Shown here one piece after another: positions 16,586 to 26,127 of a stretch of DNA of 64,000 nt (position 1 is the stretch's first letter; every line of letters begins with the position of its first letter). Location: positions 2,294,001-2,358,000 of the forward strand of contig NZ_CP147846.1 in NCBI RefSeq assembly GCF_037327425.1, given 5' to 3'. The DNA comes from Rhodococcus sovatensis. Its GTDB lineage: Bacteria; Actinomycetota; Actinomycetes; Mycobacteriales; Mycobacteriaceae. A program made the position numbers and the translations under genes. The notes under the pieces were generated by a model. That model ran no database searches, was not told where the DNA came from, and saw only the letters and a list, made by a program, of their open reading frames with translations.

Positions 16586-17389
16586 ATGACACAGGCAGTT
16601 TCGGAATCGATGCCCACGGACTCACGGCAACGTCAGGGATTCGGCGTCGACGTAGGCGGCAGCGGCATCAAGGGTGGAGTCGTGGATCTGGTCACCGGCG
16701 AACTCGTCGGCGACCGGTACAAGATCGAGACGCCACAGCCATCGACTCCCGATTCCGTGGCGGCAGTGGTTGCGGAGATCACCGCCCACTTCGGCTGGAC
16801 CGGACCGGTCGGTGTCACTCTGCCGGCCGTCGTCACCGGAGGAGTCGCGCGGTCGGCAGCCAATATCGACAAGTCGTGGATCGACACCGACGCCAAGGCA
16901 CTCTTCTCCTCGGCACTCGGGCACTCCAACGTCACTGTGCTGAACGACGCCGATGCGGCGGGTGTCGCCGAGGACCGCTACGGCGCGGGCAAGGACAAGA
17001 GCGGCGTCGTCGTCCTCCTCACGTTCGGAACCGGCATCGGCTCGGCTGTACTGCACAACGGTGTTCTTCTTCCCAACACCGAGTTCGGTCACCTCGAGGT
17101 CGACGGCATGGAGGCGGAGCATCGGGCCGCGTCATCGGTGAAGGAGAACAAAGACCTGTCCTACAATGAATGGGCCAAGGAGGTGTCGAAGGTACTTCGG
17201 ACGTTCGAGGCGCTTCTGTGGCCCGATCTCTTCATCGCCGGAGGCGGAATCAGCCGGAAGAGCGAGAAGTGGATCCCGCACCTGACCAACAGAACTCCGG
17301 TGGTCGCGGCCACTTTGTTGAACACCGCAGGCATTGTCGGCGCTGCCCTGGCAGCCGACACAGCAGCCGATACGGACCAGGCTCGGTAA
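16586..17389 (+). CDS. ppgK: Polyphosphate glucokinase
   Basis: 267 aa ROK-type kinase phosphorylating glucose with polyphosphate or ATP. GVDVGGSGIKGGVVD is the N-terminal phosphate loop; LNDADAAGVAE carries the catalytic Asp; LTFGTGIGSAVL is the second phosphate site; the ROK zinc cysteines are absent, as is normal for PpgK. AGGAG stands 10 nt before ATG 16586. Directly upstream of sigA (123 nt), as in mycobacteria. Confidence 0.95.
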   Translation: MTQAVSESMPTDSRQRQGFGVDVGGSGIKGGVVDLVTGELVGDRYKIETPQPSTPDSVAAVVAEITAHFGWTGPVGVTLPAVVTGGVARSAANIDKSWIDTDAKALFSSALGHSNVTVLNDADAAGVAEDRYGAGKDKSGVVVLLTFGTGIGSAVLHNGVLLPNTEFGHLEVDGMEAEHRAASSVKENKDLSYNEWAKEVSKVLRTFEALLWPDLFIAGGGISRKSEKWIPHLTNRTPVVAATLLNTAGIVGAALAADTAADTDQAR

Positions 17390-17512
17390 CAAAGTCTCGA
17401 CGGGTCGTTACAATGGTTGATGCCGGTCTGCACGCCGGCACAATCGACAAGACCTCTCCGCCGGAAACCACTCTGGCGTGACGCCGCACGACACCGTCAC
17501 GAAAGGGCGTAC

Positions 17513-18895
17513 GTGGCAGCCACCGATATCCGTCAGACCGTAGATTCAGCAACAGAGTCTGCGTCCCCTGCACCTGCTGCGGAGGCACCGAACGGCACGA
17601 TCCGAGAGGTCGACGCCGCTCCGGCGGCTAAGACCACCGCACCGGCGAAGAAAGCAGCGCCGAAAAAGGCTCCCACAAAACGAGCGGCAGCCAAGAAAGC
17701 ACCAGCGAAGAAGGCTACGGCCAAGAAGGCTGCCGACGGGTCTCCCACGGCAGAGGGCGACGAGGATGCCCCCGGCATCGATGAGATCGACATCTCCGAC
17801 ACCGACATCGCCGCTGCAGCCAACGACGTCGTCGAGGTTGTAGCCGCCGGTGACGATACCGAGGACGATGCAACTGCCGAACCCACGGCCGAGGACAAAG
17901 CGTCCGGCGATTTCGTCTGGGACGAAGAAGAGTCCGAGGCTCTGCGTCAGGCACGTAAGGATGCCGAGCTCACCGCTTCGGCAGACTCCGTTCGCGCATA
18001 CCTCAAGCAGATCGGCAAGGTCGCACTGCTCAATGCCGAGGAGGAGGTCGAGCTTGCCAAGCGCATCGAGGCCGGCCTGTTCGCCACGGAGAAGATGCGT
18101 GAGTTCGCCGAGAAGGGCGAGAAGCTCCCGGTTGCTGCACGACGCGACTTCACCTGGATCTGCCGCGACGGCAACCGCGCAAAGAACCACCTACTCGAAG
18201 CCAACCTCCGCCTTGTCGTGTCGCTCGCAAAGCGCTACACCGGGCGTGGAATGGCCTTCCTGGATCTGATTCAGGAAGGAAACCTCGGCCTGATTCGCGC
18301 GGTCGAGAAGTTCGACTACACCAAGGGCTACAAGTTCTCGACGTATGCGACGTGGTGGATCCGACAGGCAATCACCCGTGCAATGGCCGACCAGGCACGG
18401 ACCATCCGCATTCCCGTGCACATGGTCGAGGTCATCAACAAGCTCGGTCGCATCCAACGTGAACTCCTCCAGGACTTGGGCCGCGAGCCCACTCCGGAAG
18501 AGCTGGCGAAGGAAATGGACATCACCCCTGAAAAGGTGTTGGAGATCCAGCAGTACGCTCGCGAGCCGATCTCGCTCGATCAGACGATCGGCGACGAAGG
18601 CGACAGCCAGCTCGGCGACTTCATCGAGGACTCCGAGGCTGTGGTCGCTGTAGACGCGGTGTCCTTCACCCTCTTGCAGGATCAGTTGCAGTCGGTCCTC
18701 GAGACGTTGTCCGAGCGCGAGGCAGGCGTGGTTCGACTGCGGTTCGGCCTGACCGACGGACAGCCGCGGACGCTCGACGAGATCGGGCAGGTCTACGGCG
18801 TGACGCGCGAGCGTATTCGTCAGATCGAGTCCAAGACCATGTCGAAGCTTCGTCACCCGTCGCGTTCGCAGGTTTTGCGTGACTACCTCGACTAG
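17513..18895 (+). CDS. sigA: Primary RNA polymerase sigma factor SigA
   Basis: 460 aa principal sigma factor. Residues about 45-85 are a Lys/Ala-rich, histone-H1-like tail (PAKKA, PKKAP, AKKAT repeats), then an acidic region. Region 1.2 starts at about 155 (DSVRAYLKQIGKVALLNAEE). Region 2 holds FLDLIQEGNLGLIRAVEKFD and YATWWIRQAI, and region 4 holds TLDEIGQVYGVTRERIRQIE. GTG 17513 (VAATDIRQTV) is chosen: GAAAGGG lies just upstream. It directs housekeeping transcription. Followed by a strong terminator hairpin. Confidence 0.97.
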   Translation: MAATDIRQTVDSATESASPAPAAEAPNGTIREVDAAPAAKTTAPAKKAAPKKAPTKRAAAKKAPAKKATAKKAADGSPTAEGDEDAPGIDEIDISDTDIAAAANDVVEVVAAGDDTEDDATAEPTAEDKASGDFVWDEEESEALRQARKDAELTASADSVRAYLKQIGKVALLNAEEEVELAKRIEAGLFATEKMREFAEKGEKLPVAARRDFTWICRDGNRAKNHLLEANLRLVVSLAKRYTGRGMAFLDLIQEGNLGLIRAVEKFDYTKGYKFSTYATWWIRQAITRAMADQARTIRIPVHMVEVINKLGRIQRELLQDLGREPTPEELAKEMDITPEKVLEIQQYAREPISLDQTIGDEGDSQLGDFIEDSEAVVAVDAVSFTLLQDQLQSVLETLSEREAGVVRLRFGLTDGQPRTLDEIGQVYGVTRERIRQIESKTMSKLRHPSRSQVLRDYLD

Positions 18896-18926
18896 TAGGA
18901 ACTTGCACACCGGCACGTGAACGCCG

Positions 18927-18959
18927 AAGAGCCGTCGCTGCACAAGCGGCGGCTCTTTT
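18927..18959 (+). terminator. Intrinsic terminator of sigA
   Basis: AAGAGCCGTCGCT (18927-18939) pairs with AGCGGCGGCTCTT (18945-18957) through a 5-nt loop with one wobble, followed by a short T run. Confidence 0.85.
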
Positions 18960-19007
18960 GTGTCTCGGGTGTGCCTCATCCCTTCGTCTGACGAAGTGCG
19001 CGGACCG

Positions 19008-20258
19008 ATGTGCTGTGATGGATGGGTGCGCCGGTGGTCCGAGTTGTCTGCAGAATCGCGCGACGTTCTCGTCGTCGCTGCACAGTTCGGGTTCTGCTGC
19101 GCCCTGTACGCAACCAACATCTACCGATTCGTGCCAGACCGGATGGACGTGTCGCTGTGGGGACGAATCGGGGTACTCGCGCTGCTCTGCGCGTGTTCCC
19201 TCCTCCGCCGGCGCGCGCCGGTCCTGGCGCTCGGCCTGGCGGTCGTTCCGTTCGGCCTCGATCTGATGCTCGGTGCAACACTTCCGGTGTGGCTGATCGT
19301 GTCTGACCTCGTCTACTGCGTGGCGCTCTATGGCACCGATCGCCAATCGATCGGCATTCTGCGTCTGTGCGCTGCCGTGTCCGTGCTCACGTGTGGTCTG
19401 GTGTACGCGGCTACTGGCGAGGGTCAGGAAGTGATCGTCACGATCGGCGCCGCCGCTGCATTCCTTGGCACTCCACTGTGGTGGGCGCGAAGTGTGCGTC
19501 AACACAAGCAGATCGCGCGCTCCGAATTCGAGAGAGCTGAAGCAACTACCGTCATCGCCGAACTGGACCGGCGAGCTGCCATCGAGGCCGAACGCGCCCG
19601 CATGGCACGAGATCTACACGACGTGGTGGCCGGACACCTCTCAGCCATAGCGATTCAATCCGCGGCCGCACTGCGGATAGTCGAAAAACGTGACCAAGGG
19701 TCCCCCGCAGTCAATGGACCCGGCGTTCACGACATCGTGACGTCGATCCGCGTCAACAGCATCGACGCATTGTCCGAGATGCGCTCGATGATCGGCCTCC
19801 TCCGCGGCGACGGTGCCGCGGACGAACCCGTCTCACCCGGGCGCGTGGAGGAGCTCCACCGACTCGTGACGTCGGCGCGGGCAAGCGGAACCGACGTGCA
19901 CATCGACGGCGACTTCGCACCTGACGCTCACCGTACGACGGTTCTCCCGGCAGCGGTGGATCACGCTGCATACCGCATCGTGCAGGAGGCGTTGACCAAC
20001 GCTGTCGTACACGCCCCTGGAGCCGCCACAGGCGTGGACATGAGATGTGATGGCAATGCACTCACCATCGTGATCACGAACGACATCACGCCGACGGATT
20101 CGGGCCATCCTGTCCGAGACAACGGGCATACAGGGACGGGACTTTCCAACATGAGACAGCGCGCGGAACTACTCGGGGGCATGCTGCATGCGGGCTCCGA
20201 GGGCGGCCAGTGGTGCGTGAAAGCAGTTCTACCAGTAGCGAAGAGCACCGCCCGATGA
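19008..20258 (+). CDS. Two-component sensor histidine kinase (NarL/DesK type)
   Basis: 416 aa from ATG 19008. The first ~160 residues contain about five hydrophobic segments; a cytosolic helical linker leads to the HisKA_3 site ARDLHDVVAGHLSA, with the phosphorylated His at about residue 204. The HATPase_c domain (about 310-410) shows the N box IVQEALTNAVVHA and the G box HTGTGLSNMRQRAELLGG. The stimulus is unknown. A GTG at 19026 is an alternative start. Coupled by an ATGA overlap to its response regulator. Confidence 0.85.
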   Translation: MCCDGWVRRWSELSAESRDVLVVAAQFGFCCALYATNIYRFVPDRMDVSLWGRIGVLALLCACSLLRRRAPVLALGLAVVPFGLDLMLGATLPVWLIVSDLVYCVALYGTDRQSIGILRLCAAVSVLTCGLVYAATGEGQEVIVTIGAAAAFLGTPLWWARSVRQHKQIARSEFERAEATTVIAELDRRAAIEAERARMARDLHDVVAGHLSAIAIQSAAALRIVEKRDQGSPAVNGPGVHDIVTSIRVNSIDALSEMRSMIGLLRGDGAADEPVSPGRVEELHRLVTSARASGTDVHIDGDFAPDAHRTTVLPAAVDHAAYRIVQEALTNAVVHAPGAATGVDMRCDGNALTIVITNDITPTDSGHPVRDNGHTGTGLSNMRQRAELLGGMLHAGSEGGQWCVKAVLPVAKSTAR

Positions 20259-20956
20259 TTCGAGTGCTGATCGCCGACGATCATGCAGCCATCCGATCGG
20301 GGCTGAAAACGATAGTCGAGTCGACAACGGGATTCACCGTCGTCGGCGAAGCGGCCGACGGCTACGAAGCAGTCGATCTCGCCGCCCAGCGCACTCCCGA
20401 CGTCGTGCTCATGGACATTCGCATGCCCGGCCTCGACGGAATCGAAGCAACCACCAAGATCGTCGCCGGTCGATTCGCTCGCGTCCTCGTGCTGACGACA
20501 TTCGACATCGACGACTACGTTTTCCGTGCCCTTCGAGCGGGAGCGTCCGGGTTCGTCCTCAAGTCGGTATCAGCGGAGGATCTCCTCGACGCAATCTCGG
20601 CAGTACACGCCGGCGACGGGGTGCTGGCGCCACAGGTGACGCGGACGTTGATCGACGCCTTCACATCCGGCAGTCATGCGGCCGCGATCGAGGCCCCTCA
20701 GGGGTTGACCGATCTCACCGACCGGGAACGTGACGTGCTTCGGTGTCTCGGTGACGGAATGTCGAACGCGCGGATCGCGCGGCAGCTCTACATCGGCGAG
20801 ACGACAGTCAAGACACACGTATCGAGGATTCTGGCGAAGCTCGGCGTCGACTCACGAGTTCAAGCCGCGATCGTGGCTCGGTCGCTGCCGGCCGTGACCG
20901 AGCTCGACCATCACAGTTCTGGCGCAGCGAATTCTCCATTCGCATCCGGAACGTAG
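20255..20956 (+). CDS. Response regulator, NarL/FixJ family
   Basis: 233 aa. Receiver domain (1-120): acidic ADD pair, phosphoacceptor D54 in VLMDIRMPG, and Lys in GFVLKSVS. A LuxR-type helix-turn-helix lies at about 150-215 (LTDRERDVLRCLGDGMSNARIARQL..., VKTHVSRIL). It is the partner of the kinase just upstream. Its last 46 nt overlap the convergent DUF952 gene, so the two transcripts are complementary there. Confidence 0.92.
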   Translation: MIRVLIADDHAAIRSGLKTIVESTTGFTVVGEAADGYEAVDLAAQRTPDVVLMDIRMPGLDGIEATTKIVAGRFARVLVLTTFDIDDYVFRALRAGASGFVLKSVSAEDLLDAISAVHAGDGVLAPQVTRTLIDAFTSGSHAAAIEAPQGLTDLTDRERDVLRCLGDGMSNARIARQLYIGETTVKTHVSRILAKLGVDSRVQAAIVARSLPAVTELDHHSSGAANSPFASGT

Positions 20957-21270
20957 CGCAAAACCGTTGTGACGGCTGCCGTGGGCAACGGTCCGTACAA
21001 GTGTGGAAACACCATCGATTCAGGATCTCCCGGTACACCCGACTCCCACAGCACGGGGGCGTCGAGGCGGTGCGGATCCAGGACCAGGAGAAGAAGGTCA
21101 TCGCGGCCTGCGAACAGGCGATTCGCCGGAAGATGAACCTGCGCCGGTGTGGACAGGTGCACGAATCCAGCGTCGGTGAGAGAAGGCGGACGCAGTTCGG
21201 GCGAGGTTCTGACTGCGTGCCAGTCGGCGGAGGCGCAGATGTGCAGCAGTGGTTCGGTGGATTCGCTCAC
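20911..21270 (-). CDS. DUF952 family protein
   Basis: 119 aa. LLHICASADWHAV at the start, AGFVHLSTPAQV and LWESG...FPHLYGPLP are the conserved DUF952 signatures. The family, sometimes labelled glutathione S-transferase-like, has no assigned activity. ATG 21270 lies 23 nt after the EamA gene stop, so the two minus-strand genes may be one transcript. Confidence 0.88.
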   Translation of the reverse strand: MSESTEPLLHICASADWHAVRTSPELRPPSLTDAGFVHLSTPAQVHLPANRLFAGRDDLLLLVLDPHRLDAPVLWESGVPGDPESMVFPHLYGPLPTAAVTTVLRYVPDANGEFAAPEL

Positions 21271-21293
21271 GAGAACGATTCTGTCAGGGCAGG

Positions 21294-22223
21294 TCAGGGC
21301 GGTGGCAACTCCTCGGTACCCACGGCACGTTCGCGGACTGCGCTACCGCCGATCACCACAGCCGCAATGACGGCCGCGATTCCCACTCCCTCGGCGACCG
21401 TTGGCAGTTGCGACAGCACCACGGCGCCCACCACGGTCGCTGTCGTAGGAAGCAGAGCCAGCAGGAGGGCGAAGCGCGCTCTACCGATCCTGACCAATAC
21501 CACCTGGTCCAAGACGTAGGGCACGACGCTGGACAGCAATCCGACCCCGAGTCCGAGCATCCATACACGTGGCTCGAGAAACACGTCTGCATCGGTCCAC
21601 AGCACCGGCCCGAGCAGAGCAGGAGCAAGGATGACGGTTCCGCCCGCCATTCCGACCGCGAGGTCATCGATTCCATTGCCTGCGTCTGCAACCCGCTTGC
21701 CGACCAGAATGTAGACCGCCCAGAGACCGGCAGATGCCAGCGCGAACCCCACACCCGGCAGTCCGACCGGGCTGCCGTCGAGTTGAGCACTGGCAATCGC
21801 GAGCACACCCAGAATCACCAGACCAAGCGCGATCGTGTCGCGAACGCGCTTCGACCCGGCTGCGGCGACAGCGACCGGGCCGAGAAATTCGATCGCGACA
21901 GCTGCTCCCAATGGAATACGGGCTATCGCTTCGTAGAACATGACGTTCATCCCGACTGTTGCGAGCCCAAACAGTATGGCGATCATCACTTTTCGGCGTG
22001 TCCACTGCGCTGAGCCGATCGGTCGTCTCCATGGTCGTCGCCACAAGAGCAGCACCACTGCGGCGCCGAGCGCTCGAAGCCAGGCGACCGCCGCCGGGTC
22101 CAGGGTGTCGAACAGAAACACTCCGATTGCTGCGCCGACGTATTGACACAGGCCACCCACTACGAACAGCGCCGGAATGCCGAATTGAGCAGCTACCCCG
22201 GTCGTCGCCACGCCTCGTGTCAC
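21294..22223 (-). CDS. EamA-family (RhtA-like) metabolite exporter
   Basis: 309 aa with ten predicted transmembrane helices in two EamA repeats. IPLGAAVAIEFLGPVAVA and LLSSVVPYVLDQVVLVRIG are RhtA/EamA hallmarks. RhtA exports threonine and homoserine, but the substrate here is unproven. The start is the GTG at 22223, ahead of a GTG at 22211. It reads away from the DUF7455 gene with a 241-bp divergent gap. Confidence 0.85.
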   Translation of the reverse strand: MTRGVATTGVAAQFGIPALFVVGGLCQYVGAAIGVFLFDTLDPAAVAWLRALGAAVVLLLWRRPWRRPIGSAQWTRRKVMIAILFGLATVGMNVMFYEAIARIPLGAAVAIEFLGPVAVAAAGSKRVRDTIALGLVILGVLAIASAQLDGSPVGLPGVGFALASAGLWAVYILVGKRVADAGNGIDDLAVGMAGGTVILAPALLGPVLWTDADVFLEPRVWMLGLGVGLLSSVVPYVLDQVVLVRIGRARFALLLALLPTTATVVGAVVLSQLPTVAEGVGIAAVIAAVVIGGSAVRERAVGTEELPPP

Positions 22224-22464
22224 CGTTCGACAGTAGACGGCGAGTTCGACACGCCCGGAATCAGCTCTAAGCGAACAGATCTTGACCTTGGATGCACGGC
22301 CAGCAGGTTCTCTTGTGTTTCGTGTTAGTGACAACACAAAGAAACGTCTACGGGAACAACGCGTGACCGCCAATCGTCTGAAAGAGTGTACGGACCGCGC
22401 CATACCGACGCGGCGGACCGGCCCCAGGCAATCGGTTGACACCGAACGCCAGTACGGAGGAGTC

Positions 22465-22659
22465 ATGCCCGGAACTTTGACCAGCCCACAATTGACAGCT
22501 GCCGACCGGTGCGACCGGTGCGGTGCAGGGGCTCGCGCACGAGTTGTGCTCTCGACCGGCGGAGAACTGCTGTTCTGCGGTCACCACGCCAAGGAGCACG
22601 AAGATCGATTGCGTGAAGTGAACGCAACGGTGATGACCGAATCGGACTCCGCGGTGTAG
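22465..22659 (+). CDS. DUF7455 small zinc-finger-like protein
   Basis: 64 aa from ATG 22465, preceded by a strong GGAGG four nt upstream. CDRCGAGARARVVL and LLFCGHHAKEHEDRL form a Cys-x2-Cys ... Cys-x2-His metal site. The family is widespread in actinobacteria and unstudied. Likely ends at the palindromic terminator at 22713. Confidence 0.85.
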   Translation: MPGTLTSPQLTAADRCDRCGAGARARVVLSTGGELLFCGHHAKEHEDRLREVNATVMTESDSAV

Positions 22660-22712
22660 TCGGCTCGCTCGCGATACACACGGCAAGAAATCCAGATACT
22701 CGAACACAATTT

Positions 22713-22754
22713 CACGAGAACGGGCGTCCACTCGAGTGGACGCCCGTTCTCGTG
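22713..22754. terminator. Perfect 42-bp palindrome, bidirectional terminator
   Basis: A perfect inverted repeat of 21 bp per arm, centred on CTCGAG at 22731-22736, lies between the stops of two convergent genes (22659 and 22763). The hairpin would form on either strand. No long T run follows, as often in high-GC actinobacteria. Confidence 0.8.
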
Positions 22755-22762
22755 CATTCAGA

Positions 22763-24496
22763 TCACATCTTGCGGAGCTGCGTGATTCGTTCGCTCAGCT
22801 GATCTGCCGTAGCCATCGCCGTAGGTGGGCCTCCGCACACGCGTCGTAGATCGCCGTGGATCACTCCGTGCGGCTTTCCGGTGCGGTGGTGGTACACCGC
22901 GACCAAACTGTTGAGTTCGCGGCGGAGAGCGGCAAGCTGGCCGGACGTGGACACCCGCTCCGAGGCGGCCGGCGGTGGCACCGCGGGGCCGGGCGCCGCC
23001 GGCTTCTCCAACTGCTCCTGCTGGCGTTGACGCAGCAGATCACGCATCTGCTTGGCGTCGAGCAGTCCGGGTAGGCCGAGATAGTCCGCCTCCTCGTCGC
23101 TTCCCGAGAACGTGGCAGTTCCGAACGACGAACCGTCGTAGATGACCTGATCCAGCTCGGCATCCGCGCCGAGGGACGTGTACGCCTTCTCCTCCTCCCC
23201 CAGTTCGTCCTTCTGCTTGTTTGCATCGGCGAGGAGATCGTCGTCGAGGCCGTCCTTCTCTCGATGCGGTTTACCGAGAACGTGGTCACGCTGCGCTTCG
23301 AGCTGACTGGCGAGATCGAGCAGAACCGGAACAGAGGGCAGAAAGACACTCGCCGTCTCGCCGGGACGCCGAGATCGCACGAACCGACCGATCGCCTGAG
23401 CGAAGTAGAGCGGAGTCGACGCACTGGTCGCGTAGACACCGACTGCTAGGCGGGGTACGTCGACGCCCTCGGACACCATCCGGACTGCGACCATCCACTT
23501 CTGGTCGCTCTTGCCGAACTCGGCGATGCGAGCGGACGATGTCGGGTCGTCGGACAGAACGATGCACGGCGTCTCACCGGTGATCACTTCGATGAGCTTC
23601 GCGTATGCGCGCGCGACCGTCTGATCGGTAGCGATGACGAGGGCCCCTGCGTCGGGCATCCCACCGCTGCGCAACTGGCCCAGTCGAGTGTTCGCTGCAA
23701 GAAGCACCGCAGGCATCCAGTCCCCCTGCGGATCGAGTGCGGTGCGCCACGCCCGCGCGGTCTGTTCGGCACTCAACGGTTCACCCAGACGGGCAGTGAA
23801 CTCCTCACCCGCGTTGTTTCGCCACCGGGCTTCGCCCGAGTAGGCAAGAAAGACGACAGGCCGAACGACGCCGTCCGCGAGCGCATCCGAGTACCCGTAG
23901 GAGTGGTCCGCCCGCGAACGCATCAATCCCTCGTCGTCGGGTTCGTAGTTCACGAAGGGGATCGGGCTGTCGTCGCTTCGAAACGGAGTACCGGTGAGCG
24001 CAAGGCGACGCGTCGCGTCGCTGAACGCTTCACGGATGCCTTCGCCCCAGCTCTTGGCGTCACCTCCATGGTGGATCTCGTCGAGGATGACCAGGGTCTT
24101 TCTGGCCTCCGTGCGTACGCGATGCCGGAACGGGTGCGACGCGATCTGCGCATACGTGACGACGACGCCGTGGTAGTCGCTCGACGTCTGTCCGGTGGAG
24201 TTGGAGAAACGAGAATCGAGTGCAATGCCCACCCGCGCAGCGGACTCGGCCCACTGGTGCTTCAAGTGTTCTGTCGGCGCGACGACGGTCACCTGATCCA
24301 CCGTTCGATGGGCGAGCAGCTCGGAAGCAACGCGTAGGGCGAAGGTCGTCTTACCTGCTCCGGGCGTCGCGACGGCCAAGAAGTCTTTCGGTGCGGACAC
24401 CAGATACTTCGTCAGAGCACGTCTCTGCCACGCACGCAGCGGGGCTCCACCCGCTGGTGCGGCTGCGGGTGTGGGGTGGTCTGTGGTTTCGGTCAT
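22763..24496 (-). CDS. DEAD/DEAH-box superfamily II helicase
   Basis: 577 aa. Walker A ATPGAGKTTFAL (about residue 44), DEIHHGGD as motif II, LTGTPFRSD as motif III, and a C-terminal helicase half with VSEGVDVPRL and QAIGRFVRSRR. The tail (about 430-577) is Gln-rich and ends with a coiled segment. It resembles restriction-type/RAD25-like helicases of actinobacteria, and probably acts on DNA, but its pathway is unknown. ATG 24496 starts MTETTDHP. Divergent from the YihY gene across 213 bp. Confidence 0.85.
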   Translation of the reverse strand: MTETTDHPTPAAAPAGGAPLRAWQRRALTKYLVSAPKDFLAVATPGAGKTTFALRVASELLAHRTVDQVTVVAPTEHLKHQWAESAARVGIALDSRFSNSTGQTSSDYHGVVVTYAQIASHPFRHRVRTEARKTLVILDEIHHGGDAKSWGEGIREAFSDATRRLALTGTPFRSDDSPIPFVNYEPDDEGLMRSRADHSYGYSDALADGVVRPVVFLAYSGEARWRNNAGEEFTARLGEPLSAEQTARAWRTALDPQGDWMPAVLLAANTRLGQLRSGGMPDAGALVIATDQTVARAYAKLIEVITGETPCIVLSDDPTSSARIAEFGKSDQKWMVAVRMVSEGVDVPRLAVGVYATSASTPLYFAQAIGRFVRSRRPGETASVFLPSVPVLLDLASQLEAQRDHVLGKPHREKDGLDDDLLADANKQKDELGEEEKAYTSLGADAELDQVIYDGSSFGTATFSGSDEEADYLGLPGLLDAKQMRDLLRQRQQEQLEKPAAPGPAVPPPAASERVSTSGQLAALRRELNSLVAVYHHRTGKPHGVIHGDLRRVCGGPPTAMATADQLSERITQLRKM

Positions 24497-24709
24497 ATCA
24501 GCGCTCACTGGCCGCCGGTTCCTGGCATCGATCGAATTCCTCGCGCTCTCGGTAGCCCTGCAGTGTCCGCCGTGGAGCCTATCGCTCCGCACCGACCGAA
24601 CCCGCATCGGAAGAGATGTGACCTTTTCGACGCACGAGCGACACGCCGAACGGTCACACCGAGGGGGCAACGAGCGCGCGAGGCCATCGTCGGGAATGCT
24701 GGAGAGACC

Positions 24710-25834
24710 ATGAGCGAATCTGCAGGTGCACCGGAGAAGCTGTCGTCCGGGCGACCCCTGCGCCTCATCTGGGTCGTGACGAAGCGCACACTGACCAAAG
24801 CCTGGGACGATTCGATCTTCAGCAAAGCGGCGACGGCCGCGTTCTGGCAAACGCTGTCCTTGCCTCCCCTGCTACTGGGGGTGCTCGGAAGTCTCGGCTT
24901 CGTTGCCGGCTGGTTCGGTCCGAACACGATCGAGATCATCGAGTCCAAGATCATCACCTTCAGCAGCACCGTCTTCAGTGACAGCGTCGTCGACGGCATC
25001 ATCGAACCGACGGTTCAGGACGTACTCCAGCAAGGACGCGGCGAAGTCGTATCCGCCGGTTTCGTGTTGTCGCTGTGGGCCGGATCGTCCGCCATCTCGA
25101 CGTTCGTCGACTCCATCGTCGAGGCCCATGGTCAGCAGGACGCTCGGCACCCGGTCTGGCAGCGCATCTTCGCGCTCCTGCTGTACGTCGCGTTTCTCGT
25201 CGTGGCCGTATTGGTGCTCCCGCTCGTTGCACTCGGCCCGACCTACGTCCAGGCACTGCTCCCGAGCTCGTGGTTCGAGATCGGCAGCGAACTCATCGAC
25301 GTCCTCTACTACCCCGCCGTCGGATTGCTGCTGATCGTTGGGCTGACGACGCTCTACAAGGTTGCGCTGCACACCTCGTTGCCATGGCACCGTCTGCTGG
25401 GCGGGGCGCTCTTGGCGGGAGTGTTCTTCATGATCGCGAGCGCTGTCCTACGCTTCTACCTGACCTGGATCACCGGAACCGGCTACACCTACGGTGCGCT
25501 CGCGACACCGATCGCGTTTCTACTCTTCACGTTCTTCCTCGGTTTCGCCGTCGTTCTGGGCGCCGAGTTCAACGCAACCATCCAGGAGTTCTTTCCGGCG
25601 CGCGCTACCAGAATCGAGCAAATGCGGGAATGGCTCGCAGCGCAAGCCGCGTACGAGGAATCGGGACCTGTCACCGCCGTCGCATGGCGACTGGCCACCG
25701 GACCGATTCGGCTTGCCGGGGACCGTACGAGATCGAGCGGTTCGGGTGACAGCTCAGCTGCGGCGACGGACAGCGCCGAGACCGCCGCCGAACCGAGCTC
25801 CCCCCGTCAGTCGCCCTTCTTCAAACCTTCGTAG
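24710..25834 (+). CDS. YihY/virulence factor BrkB family membrane protein
   Basis: 374 aa. Six hydrophobic segments with the family pattern FSKAATAAFWQTLSLPPLLL, GSELIDVLYYPAVG and TPIAFLLFTFFLGFAVVLGA. The C-terminal ~80 residues are polar and Ser/Ala-rich. The family was once called ribonuclease BN in error; its role remains unknown. GGAGAG sits 6 nt before ATG 24710. Its 3' end overlaps the convergent DUF3039 gene by 28 nt. Rv2707 is the positional match. Confidence 0.88.
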   Translation: MSESAGAPEKLSSGRPLRLIWVVTKRTLTKAWDDSIFSKAATAAFWQTLSLPPLLLGVLGSLGFVAGWFGPNTIEIIESKIITFSSTVFSDSVVDGIIEPTVQDVLQQGRGEVVSAGFVLSLWAGSSAISTFVDSIVEAHGQQDARHPVWQRIFALLLYVAFLVVAVLVLPLVALGPTYVQALLPSSWFEIGSELIDVLYYPAVGLLLIVGLTTLYKVALHTSLPWHRLLGGALLAGVFFMIASAVLRFYLTWITGTGYTYGALATPIAFLLFTFFLGFAVVLGAEFNATIQEFFPARATRIEQMREWLAAQAAYEESGPVTAVAWRLATGPIRLAGDRTRSSGSGDSSAAATDSAETAAEPSSPRQSPFFKPS

Positions 25835-26043
25835 ACCTTCTTGCAGTCGGGACACACCGGCGAGCCCGGCTTCGCAGACTTGGTCACCGGGAATACTTCG
25901 CCGCACAGCGCCACGACGTGAGTTCCCATGACGGCGCTTTCGGCGATCTTGTTCTTCTTGACATAGTGAAAGAACTTCGGCCGGTCGTCATCGGTGGTTT
26001 CGTCGGGGGCGATATCGGGGCGATCCTTGGTCTGAGTGCTCAT
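25807..26043 (-). CDS. DUF3039 small zinc-ribbon protein
   Basis: 78 aa. FFHYVKKNKIAESAVMGTHV then ALCGEVF and CPDCKKVYEGLKKG: one Cys and a CPDC pair suggest a zinc site. The DUF3039 family is conserved in actinobacteria; function unknown. The ATG at 26043 is divergent from the DUF3099 gene. Confidence 0.88.
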   Translation of the reverse strand: MSTQTKDRPDIAPDETTDDDRPKFFHYVKKNKIAESAVMGTHVVALCGEVFPVTKSAKPGSPVCPDCKKVYEGLKKGD

Positions 26044-26127
26044 GGCTCGATTATTCCGCACAAGAGCCTGCTGAGACCAACAACGCCGACGAGTGCATTC
26101 GAGGCGAGGTAGTGACACAGTGGAGTC

